Of a DNA stretch of 46,759 nucleotides, positions 38,986 through 46,759 are shown one piece after another (the stretch's first letter is position 1; every line of letters starts with the position of its first letter). Made by a program: the position numbers and the translations under genes. A model generated the notes under the pieces. The model searched no databases, was not told the origin of the DNA, and was given only the letters and a program-made list of their open reading frames with translations. This stretch comes from Cyanobacteria bacterium RUI128 (GTDB lineage Bacteria > Cyanobacteriota > Vampirovibrionia > Gastranaerophilales > Gastranaerophilaceae), in assembly GCA_024695725.1 (NCBI GenBank), contig JAILHQ010000081.1:1-46759 (forward strand), written 5' to 3'.

Positions 38986-41183
38986 TGAATTTTGCTCTCG
39001 TACTTGTAAATATAAAAGGATTGGGAGTGAAAACTTTCGGGTATATAATTCCCGAAGAAATGAAAGATAAAATCAGGATTGGCCAGGCGGTCAAAGTACC
39101 GTTTGGCCATCAGGGTTTTGTAAAGGCGTTTGTAGTCGGGTTTTCTGACTATATGCAGGAAGGCATTAAGCCTAAAAAGATTAAAGAAATCATAGATGAA
39201 ACCCCGTTGTTTACCCTGAAATATTTTAAACTGCTTGAATGGGTTGCAAATTATTACTGTACTGATTTGATTAACGTATTGAATTTGGCTATTCCTGTCA
39301 AACTTATTGAAAAAAGTTCCAAAACCGAGTATTCGGTTGAGTATGTAAAATCAGACGGGGCAACAAAGCGTCAGGCTCAGATACTGGATATGTTAAAGGA
39401 CTTAGGCAAAATATCGCTTATAGACTTTGAGAATAAGGCAAAAACGACAAGAACCACAATGAAAAAGCTTGCCGATATGGGTTGTGTAAAACTTGTGGAA
39501 GAAAGTATTTACAGAAACCCGCTATCGATATTTAAAGACAATAAGCTCGAACCATTATCAGAACTTACCGGGGAGCAAAAAGACGCTTATGAAGGGATAA
39601 GGAAAAAGATAAAATCGCCAAATCCTATTTTGCTCCATGGGGTTACTGCGTCGGGCAAAACTGAGGTTTATTTCAAACTCATTAAAGATACCCTTGATGA
39701 GGGCAAAAACGTATTATTTTTAGCGCCCGAAATAGCGCTTGCGTCCCAGTTAACCCAGAGGATCGCAAGGAAATTCGGAATAAATGATGTCGCTATATGG
39801 CACAGCAGTATTTCTGACGGGGAAAAGTACGACGTATGGCAGAGGTTATACAAAAACGAAATCAGGATATTGGCAGGTGCTCGTTCTGCAGTGTTTGCAC
39901 CGCTGCAAAACATAGGCTTGATAATCATTGACGAAGAGCATGAAAGTGCTTATAAACAGGCAAATCCTGCTCCGCGATATGATGCTAAGGTTGTGGCGCA
40001 AAAACTTTCGCAGTTCTACAAGGCACCTCTTGTGCTGGGTTCTGCAACACCTGATGTGTCAACATATTATTACGCGTCGAATAATAATAATCTGTTTGAA
40101 ATGCCGCACAGGTACAATAATTCGCCGCTTGCCAATATTGGAATTATCAATATGCAGGAGCATTCACGTCCTGCGTACAGAGGAGTTATTTCGAAGCCGT
40201 TGCAGACTGCAATATCGGAAACGCTTGAGAATAATCAGCAGGTCATAATTTTGATAAACAGAAGAGGTTTCTCAACTTCTACTCAGTGTAAAGCGTGCGG
40301 GCATGTTGTTGAGTGTCCGAATTGCGCTATTCCGTTGATTTGGCATGCAGGGGATAAGAAACTGAAATGTCACTATTGTAATCATGTGGAAGATTTCCCT
40401 GATGTGTGTCCTTCCTGCGGGGCAGATGCACTCAGAAACAGCGGTTTAGGTTCTCAAAAAGTCGAGCTGCTTTTGAAGGAACTCTACCCTGATGCAAAAA
40501 TAGAACGTATAGACAGTGATGTCTTATCTAAGAAGAATGCTCATATTGAGATTTTAAACAGGTTCCAGAAGAGGGAAATAGATATCCTGATAGGTACCCA
40601 AATGATTGCAAAGGGGCTTGATAACCCGAATGTTACTCTTGTCGGGGTAATAAGTGCTGATTCAACCTTTAACCTGCCTGATTTCAGATCTGCGGAAAGA
40701 GGATTCCAGCTTCTTACACAGGTTGCGGGCAGAGCAGGAAGAGGCGAATACAAAGGTCAGGTATTATTCCAGACGTATAACCCTGATTTTTACGCCTTAG
40801 ACAGTGCTAAAGAACAAGATTATGAAAAGTTTTACAGGACTGAGATTAAATCAAGGCAGGAATTTACCTATCCGCCGTTTACTCAGATAATAAGGGTAAT
40901 TTTAAGCTGTGAAAACAATGACAGGGCAGAAAAAAATGTTGAAGCGATAGCAAGCAGATTGCAGGAGTTAATAGATCAGTACGGTTTTTCTGAGCATGTC
41001 CAGATGCTCGGCCCGTCTAATTGTGTAATAGAAAGATTAAACGGCTTGTATCGTTATCAGATTTTGCTTAAGAACAAACTTCACGAAAAAGGTCATAAAT
41101 TTATAGCACAGTTCTTCAAGACAATAAAACTTCCAAAAGATATAAGAATGGCTATTGATGTTGATCCGATAGACATTTTATAA
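38985..41183 (+). CDS. priA: Primosomal protein N' (replication restart helicase PriA)
   Basis: Recognises stalled forks and reloads the replisome. 732 residues, normal length. The N-terminal DNA-binding domain (about 1-105) begins FALVLVNIKGLGVKTFGY. The helicase core has Walker A GVTASGKT (219-226), DEEH at 316-319, GSATPD, and the zinc-binding Cys pairs of CKACGHVVECPNC, CHYCNH and CPSCG. The later motifs ILIGTQMIAKGLDNPNV and QVAGRAGRGE are intact. The start overlaps the PC4-like gene by one base; the end overlaps the convergent TPR gene by six. Confidence 0.97.
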   Translation: MNFALVLVNIKGLGVKTFGYIIPEEMKDKIRIGQAVKVPFGHQGFVKAFVVGFSDYMQEGIKPKKIKEIIDETPLFTLKYFKLLEWVANYYCTDLINVLNLAIPVKLIEKSSKTEYSVEYVKSDGATKRQAQILDMLKDLGKISLIDFENKAKTTRTTMKKLADMGCVKLVEESIYRNPLSIFKDNKLEPLSELTGEQKDAYEGIRKKIKSPNPILLHGVTASGKTEVYFKLIKDTLDEGKNVLFLAPEIALASQLTQRIARKFGINDVAIWHSSISDGEKYDVWQRLYKNEIRILAGARSAVFAPLQNIGLIIIDEEHESAYKQANPAPRYDAKVVAQKLSQFYKAPLVLGSATPDVSTYYYASNNNNLFEMPHRYNNSPLANIGIINMQEHSRPAYRGVISKPLQTAISETLENNQQVIILINRRGFSTSTQCKACGHVVECPNCAIPLIWHAGDKKLKCHYCNHVEDFPDVCPSCGADALRNSGLGSQKVELLLKELYPDAKIERIDSDVLSKKNAHIEILNRFQKREIDILIGTQMIAKGLDNPNVTLVGVISADSTFNLPDFRSAERGFQLLTQVAGRAGRGEYKGQVLFQTYNPDFYALDSAKEQDYEKFYRTEIKSRQEFTYPPFTQIIRVILSCENNDRAEKNVEAIASRLQELIDQYGFSEHVQMLGPSNCVIERLNGLYRYQILLKNKLHEKGHKFIAQFFKTIKLPKDIRMAIDVDPIDIL

Positions 41184-42332
41184 GTTATCGTCTTCAAGCT
41201 GTTTCATCATTTCTTCGTATTCTAAATCTCTTTCTGCAACCTTTTGTTCGTGTTCTTCGCTAAGAATATTCTGAACTTCAGGTTGTTCAAAGAAATCATC
41301 CGGGATATCATTTTCTTTAGGCTGTTCTTCCGGTTCTTCTGACTGAAATTCCGTGTCATCTTCGTTTGTTTGATCTTCGGTTTGATCTTCGGTTTGATTT
41401 CTTAATTCTTCAAGCTTTGTTTTTAATTTAGAATATTCCTTCTGTATCTTCTCGAAAGGCAGGGTCAGTGTATGGCGGTTATCAATAGCTGCAATTATGT
41501 ATTTTTCATAATTTTCATAATCGTTATTCAGTTTGAAAATCTGAGAGAGTGTGTACAATAAATCACCGTTTTGAGGGTTATTGTCAAGCGCTATTGTGAT
41601 TGTGTCCATTGCCTCTGTTATTCTCATTTGAGAGGTATAAATTTGTACCATAAGCATATAGGCTCTTACATCGTGCGGGTTAAACCTTACTGTGAGCTGC
41701 AGGTATTGAATTGCAGCTTCAGTATTTCCCATATCGTATGCAATAGAGCCGACGTTGAAGTATGCCCAACTGTAGTCAGGGGTAATTTCAACGACCTTCA
41801 GGTATTGGGCAATTGCAAGTTCGGGTTGCCCGAGTGATTTATAAATATTTCCGAGATAGAAATATGCGAATACATCCCGAGGGTTTAGTTCTATTGTTCT
41901 TTGGAAATATTCTATTGCGACCTCGTACTCTTCTTTATTAAAGAAACACAAGCCGAGATTAAAGTATGTGTTAGAATCGTCAGGCTCGACCTCTACGACG
42001 TGTTTAAGGGCTACAATTGCTTTTCCCCATTCTTTCATTTCGATGTAAGTAAGCCCGAGGTTATAGTAAAAATCGTTTTCAGGTGAAATGACAATGGCTC
42101 TGAGGTATGCCCTTTCCGCCTTTTCAAACTCTCCGAGTTTTTCATAAGCGATACCTAAATTGTACAGAAGTTCTGCGTTTTCGGGGAAGGTTCTTACCAG
42201 ATACAGAAGGTTTTGCTTTGCTTCCATGTTAAACCCGTTATCCAGCAAAGCAATAGACAAGGTTCTTCTTGCCTGAAAATTATAAGGGTCATCCCTTAAT
42301 ATAGCCTGCAACTCTTCAATCTCATCGCTCAT
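41178..42332 (-). CDS. TPR-repeat protein with acidic C-terminal tail
   Basis: 384 residues. About eight tetratricopeptide repeats span residues 15-285, with typical A-x-x-Y-N-x-G-L-A-Y type cores (AELLYNLGIAYEKLGEFEKA, DSNTYFNLGLCFFNKEEYEVA). The C-terminal 75 residues are acidic and Gln/Glu-rich, with a short DQTEDQTED duplication. It is a scaffold for protein complexes; the partner is unknown. No signal peptide, so it acts in the cytoplasm. Single gene, no obvious ribosome binding site. Confidence 0.9.
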   Translation of the reverse strand: MSDEIEELQAILRDDPYNFQARRTLSIALLDNGFNMEAKQNLLYLVRTFPENAELLYNLGIAYEKLGEFEKAERAYLRAIVISPENDFYYNLGLTYIEMKEWGKAIVALKHVVEVEPDDSNTYFNLGLCFFNKEEYEVAIEYFQRTIELNPRDVFAYFYLGNIYKSLGQPELAIAQYLKVVEITPDYSWAYFNVGSIAYDMGNTEAAIQYLQLTVRFNPHDVRAYMLMVQIYTSQMRITEAMDTITIALDNNPQNGDLLYTLSQIFKLNNDYENYEKYIIAAIDNRHTLTLPFEKIQKEYSKLKTKLEELRNQTEDQTEDQTNEDDTEFQSEEPEEQPKENDIPDDFFEQPEVQNILSEEHEQKVAERDLEYEEMMKQLEDDNL

Positions 42333-42376
42333 AATTTAATGATATCAAATTATTTTCAAGATATCAATAAAGATGA

Positions 42377-43693
42377 TTATTTTTTAGTCAGAGAAACCGA
42401 GGTAAAGATGCCTACCCCTAAAAGTGCAGGGTAGAAAAGCCCTTTCATAATAGTGAAGGAACTTACTCCTATAGAGGATGCCAGACTTGTTGCGATAAGA
42501 ATTTGGGCACCGTAAGGTATCAGCCCCTGAACGAAACAGGAGGTTGTATCAAGTAAACTTGCCGTCCTTTTAGGGTTTATTGCGTACGTTTTTGAAAGTT
42601 CTCTTGCGATAGGGCCTGCCGTGATGATTGCTACCGTGTTATTTGCGGTAAACAGGTTGATTATGGCAACGAGAATACATATACCGAATTCGCATAATTT
42701 TTTGTTTGTAATAAGGTGTTTTGTTTCCTGAATGATGTAGGTAATGCCGCCGTTGTATCTGACCATTTTGAGCATACCACCCGCAAGCATGGCAACGATG
42801 AGAGTGTTAGCCATACTGACAGTACCGTCACCTATACAGGAAAACGCACCGAAGATATCAAATATCCCGTAGTGGATACCTATGATTGTATTGAGAATAG
42901 TCCCGATAACAAGCAGGAACATAACGTTCACCCCTGCTATACCGAGCACCAATAAGAAGATGTAAGGCATAACCTTTATATAGGAATCTAAGTTAACTAT
43001 GTTTTGAATATCAGAGCAAGCCGCTGTTGAGAAGACGGGAAGCATATACAGAACGACACAAATCAGTGCCGGAACAATTACAATTCTCAGACTGTAGAGC
43101 ATCTTATCTCTCATTTCAACGTTTTGGGTACGGGTCGAGGCTATTGTAGTATCGGAAATAAGTGAGATATTATCCCCAAACATAGCGCCTCCGACAGTTG
43201 CACCGAGTACGACTGCAGGGTTGAACCCAAAGGTTTGCGCTATGGTAACGGCAATAGGTATCAGTGCCGCGATTGTACCACAGGAGGTACCGATAGAAAG
43301 TGATATAAGTGCTGATATCACAAACAGTCCCGACACCATAAAGTGTGCGGGGATAAAATGTTCAGCTATCATAACGGCTGAGGTTACCCCGCCTACAGCT
43401 TGTGCTGTTGCAGTAAATGCGCCTGCAAGGATGAAAACCAGGCACATTATCATTATGTCTTTGTTTCCCATACCCAGCGCAAAGATTTCTATTTTTTTGT
43501 TTAATTTTTCTTTGTGGTTCAAAATCAGAGCAACAGCAGATGATATTATGAATGCAACAGTCATAGGAACTTTGGAAAAATCTCTTGTTGCAATGGAAAA
43601 CCCAAAATAGAAAAATATAAAAACAATAAACGGAATCAAGGCTTTAAAGCTTGATTCGCGCCATTGCTCTTCATTTTTTATAAACTTAGTCAT
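42377..43693 (-). CDS. nhaC: Na+/H+ antiporter, NhaC family
   Basis: Inner-membrane antiporter of the ion transporter superfamily, 438 residues with about 11-12 predicted transmembrane segments. Typical of NhaC: SIGTSCGTIAALIPIAVTIA, then GATVGGAMFGDNISLISDTT (about 168-187), with conserved Asp and Asn residues for ion binding. Relatives exchange Na+ for H+, or malate/lactate (MleN) or arginine-type substrates. It follows gcvPA by 35 bp on the same strand with AAGGA before its start, so it may be cotranscribed with the glycine cleavage genes, in the place gcvPB would usually take. Confidence 0.88.
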   Translation of the reverse strand: MTKFIKNEEQWRESSFKALIPFIVFIFFYFGFSIATRDFSKVPMTVAFIISSAVALILNHKEKLNKKIEIFALGMGNKDIMIMCLVFILAGAFTATAQAVGGVTSAVMIAEHFIPAHFMVSGLFVISALISLSIGTSCGTIAALIPIAVTIAQTFGFNPAVVLGATVGGAMFGDNISLISDTTIASTRTQNVEMRDKMLYSLRIVIVPALICVVLYMLPVFSTAACSDIQNIVNLDSYIKVMPYIFLLVLGIAGVNVMFLLVIGTILNTIIGIHYGIFDIFGAFSCIGDGTVSMANTLIVAMLAGGMLKMVRYNGGITYIIQETKHLITNKKLCEFGICILVAIINLFTANNTVAIITAGPIARELSKTYAINPKRTASLLDTTSCFVQGLIPYGAQILIATSLASSIGVSSFTIMKGLFYPALLGVGIFTSVSLTKK

Positions 43694-43728
43694 TAAACAT
43701 CCTTATGGTTTTATAAAAAATAACTGAT

Positions 43729-44979
43729 CTATTTCATGCAATAGAGTGACTGTACACATTTAATATAATCGTTAATTTCGTCTTTTGTGTTCATTTCGGT
43801 AGCGCAGACTAAAATTCTGTTATCTGACAGTTTAATTCCGCCTATAATACCGTTGGTTTTCAGCTCATCAAGCAGACGGTCTGCATTATCAACCTTTATC
43901 ACAAATTCGTTAAAGAAGTTTGTGTTTTCAGTTTTAATACCGAGAGAATTGAGCTTTTCTGACAGTAAGTGAGCGTTATCAGCTGATAGAACTCCTGCCT
44001 GTCTGAACCCTTTTTCTCCGAGCAGACTCAAATACAGTGTTGCCTGCAAAGCGATTAAAGCCTGATTTGAGCAGATGTTGCTTGTTGCTTTTTCGCGCCT
44101 GATGTGTTGTTCTCTTGTCTGCAGAGTCAGAGTGTAAGCTGTTTTGCCGTCAGCATCGAGAGTTTTCCCTGCTAATCTCCCCGGGAGCTGACGCATATAT
44201 TTATCTTTACAAGCCATAAACCCTGCGTGCGGTCCGCCCATTGACATCGGTATTCCTAAGGTTTGGATATCCCCGACTACTATATCAGCTTCCACAGGTG
44301 GTTTTAAAAGTGAAAGGCTGTCAGGTGTAGTGCAGACAACGAGCAAGGTTTCAGTTTGCGGCAAAGCATTTATTTCGCCGTAGTAATCAGGGTTTTGTAC
44401 TAATACACAGGCATAATCTTTTGTATCCGCAGGAAGTTCATCAAACCATTCGATATCTATCCCTGCTCCCCATGCATAGGTCTTAACGACCTCTTTGTAT
44501 TCAGGGTTAAGGTTGTTTGATACGAGTGCTGATTTCTTTCTTGATATTCTGCAAGCCATAGAAACAGCTTCGGCGCAGGCAGAGCCTCCGTCATATACGG
44601 ATGCGTTTGCGACATCCATTCCCGTAAGCATACAAATCATTGACTGATATTCGTACATTATCTGAAGCGTACCCTGCGAAATCTCAGGCTGATAAGGTGT
44701 GTAGGCTGTTAAAAATTCAAACCTCTGTGCAACCTGTGAGATCGCTGCAGGTACAAATTTATTGTAGCAGCCACCGCCTGAAAAATTGATATAATCTGTT
44801 TTATTCTTATTTGAAAGTTTTTTGAGTCCTTTTTGAGCTTCCATTTCCGATAACGGATTTGGTAGGTCTAAACTCTTCATTTTAACCGGAAGGTGTTCAA
44901 AGAGGTCTTCCATACTTGACAGACCAATTTCTTCAAGCATTATCTTTCTGATTTCGTCATTGTGTGCTTCAAAATTCAT
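43729..44979 (-). CDS. gcvPA: Glycine dehydrogenase (decarboxylating), subunit 1
   Basis: The N-terminal half of the P protein of the glycine cleavage system, here a separate gene as in Firmicutes and many anaerobes. 416 residues, slightly shorter than the usual 440-450. Typical: INFSGGGCYNKFVPAAISQV, then LTAYTPYQPEISQGTLQIMY, NASVYDGGSACAEAVSMA, and GGPHAGFMACKD. The second subunit (gcvPB), which carries the pyridoxal phosphate Lys, is normally next; it is not in the window. Order on the minus strand: gcvT, gcvH, gcvPA. Ribosome binding site AAAGGA. Confidence 0.95.
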   Translation of the reverse strand: MNFEAHNDEIRKIMLEEIGLSSMEDLFEHLPVKMKSLDLPNPLSEMEAQKGLKKLSNKNKTDYINFSGGGCYNKFVPAAISQVAQRFEFLTAYTPYQPEISQGTLQIMYEYQSMICMLTGMDVANASVYDGGSACAEAVSMACRISRKKSALVSNNLNPEYKEVVKTYAWGAGIDIEWFDELPADTKDYACVLVQNPDYYGEINALPQTETLLVVCTTPDSLSLLKPPVEADIVVGDIQTLGIPMSMGGPHAGFMACKDKYMRQLPGRLAGKTLDADGKTAYTLTLQTREQHIRREKATSNICSNQALIALQATLYLSLLGEKGFRQAGVLSADNAHLLSEKLNSLGIKTENTNFFNEFVIKVDNADRLLDELKTNGIIGGIKLSDNRILVCATEMNTKDEINDYIKCVQSLYCMK

Positions 44980-45034
44980 AGTATTTCCTTTATATGGTCT
45001 TATATTTGCAGGGATATTACCCTTATCCCTACAT

Positions 45035-45412
45035 TTACCCCACTTCTTCTTTGTAGTCAGCGTAGTCTAAGAGGTCTTTAAACTCAGCGTCTTCAGCATT
45101 TGTATCTATTTTCACCAGCCAAGCGTTACCGAGCGGATCTTCGTTCAGCAATTCAGGGTTAGAGATAATTTCTTCATTAACCTCTGTAATTGTGCCGCTG
45201 ATTGGCATATAGATTTCTGATGCTGCTTTTACTGATTCAACTGTTGCAAAAGATTCATTCTTTGTGTAGGTTGAACCGATTTCAGGTAATTCAACAAAAA
45301 CTATGTCCCCAAGTTGTTCTACCGCATAATCGGTTAACCCGATAGAGTATTTACCACCGTCTTGTTCCAGAACATATTCGTGTGTCTTACTACATAACAT
45401 TCCTTCGCTCAT
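45035..45412 (-). CDS. gcvH: Glycine cleavage system H protein
   Basis: Lipoyl-carrying shuttle protein of the glycine cleavage system. 125 residues, normal. The lipoylated Lys is K62 in FATVESVKAASEIYMPISG. Features LGDIVFVELPEIG and DPLGNAWLVKI are typical. GGAG precedes the start. It lies 19 bp after gcvT and 55 bp before gcvPA. Confidence 0.97.
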   Translation of the reverse strand: MSEGMLCSKTHEYVLEQDGGKYSIGLTDYAVEQLGDIVFVELPEIGSTYTKNESFATVESVKAASEIYMPISGTITEVNEEIISNPELLNEDPLGNAWLVKIDTNAEDAEFKDLLDYADYKEEVG

Positions 45413-45431
45413 TCTAATTCTCCTATATAAT

Positions 45432-46529
45432 TTAACCTTTATTTTTCTTTTCTACAAACGGACGTTTTACGATTTCCGCTTTGTACAGTTTCTCTCTGAT
45501 TTTAACTTCTATTTGTGCGCCAGTTGTCAACTCAGGCAAAGTTTTCACGTAAGCCAACGCTATATTATCACCTCTGACGGGTGAGATACCTCCGCTTGTA
45601 ACAACCCCGACCTGTTCGTTATTATAATACACTTCATATCCATGTCTTGCAATACCTCTGTCAATCATTTTTAGACCGATAAGTTTTTTAGAGGTGCCTT
45701 TTTCTACCTGTTCCATTATTACGGATTTTCCGTTATAGTCATCGGTTTTGTTCTTTGGTACTGACCAGCTTAAGCCTGCTTCTATCGGTGTGGTTTCTTC
45801 GTCCAAGTCGTTTCCGTAGAGGTGAAGAGCCGCTTCAAGTCTGAGTGTATCTCTTGCCCCGAGCCCGATAGGTTTTATCCCGAATTCTTCGCCTGCTTTA
45901 AGAATTTTATCCCAGAGCAGTTCAGAGAACTCGTTTCTTACAAGAATTTCCACACCGTCTTCCCCAGTGTATCCTGTTCTTGAAACCCAAAGGTTTATAT
46001 TGAACAGTTCAGCTCTTTTGATAGAGAAGAACGGCGGCAGGTCCGCAACACCCATTTTTTTGACAAGTTCAACCGCTTTTGGTCCCTGGACTGCGAGCAG
46101 TGAATAGTTGTGTGACTCGTTTTCAACGTTTACGTTGAACCCGAGTTTGTTTCTGACCATCCAGTTTAAATCTTCGTCAATTCTTGATGCGTTGACGATG
46201 ATAAGATATTTTTTATCCTGAATTTTGTATATAATCAGGTCATCGATTATCCCGCCATGTTTATTTGTCAGCTGGCAATATACGGCTTTTCTGTCTACAA
46301 GTTTTGATACTTCCTGCGGAACAAGTTTGTTGAGGTATGGAAGTGCATCTTCGCCTTCTACAATAACTTCGCCCATGTGGGAAACGTCAAACAAGCCTAC
46401 ACTTTCTCTGACGGTTTTGTGTTCTTCTATTATTGAAGAATACTGTACAGGCATGTGCCAGCCTGCGAAGTCTACCATTTTTGCGCCAAGCGCAACGTGT
46501 TTTTCGTGCAAGAATGTTTGTTTTGTCAT
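45432..46529 (-). CDS. gcvT: Aminomethyltransferase (glycine cleavage T protein)
   Basis: Transfers the methylene group from H protein to tetrahydrofolate, releasing ammonia. 365 residues, normal length. The N-terminus (LHEKHVALGAKMVDFAGWHM) and DVSHMGEV are typical, and RTGYTGEDGVEI is the folate-site motif. GGGAGAGGG precedes the start. First gene of the gcvT-gcvH-gcvPA run; the leader is only about 30 bases long, too short for a glycine riboswitch. Confidence 0.97.
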   Translation of the reverse strand: MTKQTFLHEKHVALGAKMVDFAGWHMPVQYSSIIEEHKTVRESVGLFDVSHMGEVIVEGEDALPYLNKLVPQEVSKLVDRKAVYCQLTNKHGGIIDDLIIYKIQDKKYLIIVNASRIDEDLNWMVRNKLGFNVNVENESHNYSLLAVQGPKAVELVKKMGVADLPPFFSIKRAELFNINLWVSRTGYTGEDGVEILVRNEFSELLWDKILKAGEEFGIKPIGLGARDTLRLEAALHLYGNDLDEETTPIEAGLSWSVPKNKTDDYNGKSVIMEQVEKGTSKKLIGLKMIDRGIARHGYEVYYNNEQVGVVTSGGISPVRGDNIALAYVKTLPELTTGAQIEVKIREKLYKAEIVKRPFVEKKNKG

Positions 46530-46554
46530 AGTCGGACCCTCTCCCTTTGATTAT

Positions 46555-46583
46555 ATTGTGACTGTAAATACTGAACATGTCAA
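46555..46583 (-). promoter_or_regulatory. Possible promoter of the gcv operon
   Basis: On the minus strand a perfect -35 TTGACA (46578-46583), 17-bp spacer, then CACAAT (46555-46560). A TATAAT (46550-46555) overlaps but lies 22 bp from the -35. Confidence 0.45.
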
Positions 46584-46612
46584 GAGTTTAACGTACATAT
46601 AAAATTTTTTGC

Positions 46613-46641
46613 TTTACATTTAAATGTCTTTTTAGTAAGAT
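46613..46641 (+). promoter_or_regulatory. Sigma-70 promoter of tRNA-Ser
   Basis: TTTACA (46613-46618), 17-bp spacer, TAAGAT (46636-46641), about 25 bases before the mature tRNA. Confidence 0.7.
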
Positions 46642-46666
46642 AAGACCATATCCAAACAACATATTC

Positions 46667-46756
46667 GGAGGAATGCCAGAGTGGTTGATTGGAGCAGTCT
46701 TGAAAACTGTCGTACGTTCACGCGTACCGTGGGTTCGAATCCCACTTCCTCCTCCA
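46667..46756 (+). tRNA. tRNA-Ser (UGA)
   Basis: A 90-base class II tRNA with CCA encoded. The acceptor stem GGAGGAA pairs with TTCCTCC; the anticodon loop is CTTGAAA (anticodon TGA, reading UCA); the long variable arm GTACG...CGTAC has a six-base loop; the T arm is GTGGG-TTCGAAT-CCCAC. The discriminator base (position 73) is U, where bacterial tRNA-Ser usually has G. Confidence 0.97.
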
Positions 46757-46759
46757 TTT

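Noticed and set aside
5140..45045. Recurring ATTTACCCC-like sequence (near 5150, 22840 on the other strand, 38670, 45035)
   Set aside because: The core is only 8-9 bases, one copy lies inside gcvH, and the positions relative to genes differ; likely chance apart from the local tandem array at 22834.
46530..46583. Possible glycine riboswitch before gcvT
   Set aside because: The region between the likely promoter and the start codon is only about 30 bases long, too short for a glycine aptamer, and no conserved motif is seen.

Overview
The window looks like the chromosome of an AT-rich, gut-type bacterium of the Vampirovibrionia/'Melainabacteria' group (order Gastranaerophilales), a non-photosynthetic sister lineage of Cyanobacteria. 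This is an inference. It rests on a Ycf45-type AAA+/R3H protein typical of Cyanobacteria and relatives, a primary sigma factor directly behind dnaG, a clustered efp-accB-accC, pyruvate phosphate dikinase, split glycine dehydrogenase, and many small lineage-specific proteins of unknown function. No phage, IS element or CRISPR array was seen.

Layout. 1-1.4 kb: an Mrr-type restriction endonuclease (cut by the window edge) divergent from a small unknown gene, then 370 bp of non-coding DNA with short repeats up to an elongator tRNA-Met; this may be the edge of an accessory island. 1.5-5.1 kb: a nitrilase-family amidase and four poorly known proteins, including a secreted protein made of 21-residue YD-like repeats. 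5.3-10.8 kb: ppdK, more lineage-specific small genes, two tandem paralogs and an unusual aquaporin. 11-13.7 kb (minus strand): an isocitrate dehydrogenase-unknown-rsmD operon and two small hydrophobic proteins, one of only 42 residues. 14-20.5 kb: the Ycf45-like ATPase, an HD-GYP/GAF protein with broken catalytic motifs, a PfkB-type sugar kinase followed by a RecB-like nuclease, and a tyrosine-phosphatase-like protein. 20.6-25.3 kb: a large protein combining what looks like a dead HerA-like ATPase, a Pro/Val/Glu repeat linker and a PcrA-type Tudor domain; glutamate-cysteine ligase; galE. 25.3-29 kb: rpsP with a long Ala/Glu tail, divergent from dnaG-rpoD. 29-35 kb: a lone sugar ABC permease, a phosphohexomutase, two exported proteins (one a degenerate M48 peptidase), apt and a processive glycosyltransferase. 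35.1-37.5 kb: efp-accB-accC for fatty-acid synthesis and EF-P. 37.7-42.3 kb: rnpA, a PC4-like protein with priA, and a TPR protein. 42.4-46.5 kb: gcvT-gcvH-gcvPA followed by an NhaC antiporter, with gcvPB missing. The window ends in a tRNA-Ser(UGA).

Most of the window is housekeeping: information processing (dnaG, rpoD, priA, rnpA, rsmD, efp, rpsP, tRNAs), central carbon (ppdK, icd, phosphohexomutase, galE), one-carbon metabolism (gcv) and fatty-acid initiation (acc). The less ordinary signals are: (i) a short Asn-rich N-terminal sequence ending in Phe-Gly or similar on several otherwise unrelated unknown proteins, a possible lineage-specific sorting tag; (ii) several enzyme-family proteins whose catalytic residues are replaced (HD-GYP, M48, HerA-like, aquaporin filter); (iii) four genes whose -10 box lies 5-6 bp before the start codon with no ribosome binding site, suggesting leaderless mRNAs; (iv) the HerA-like/Tudor fusion.
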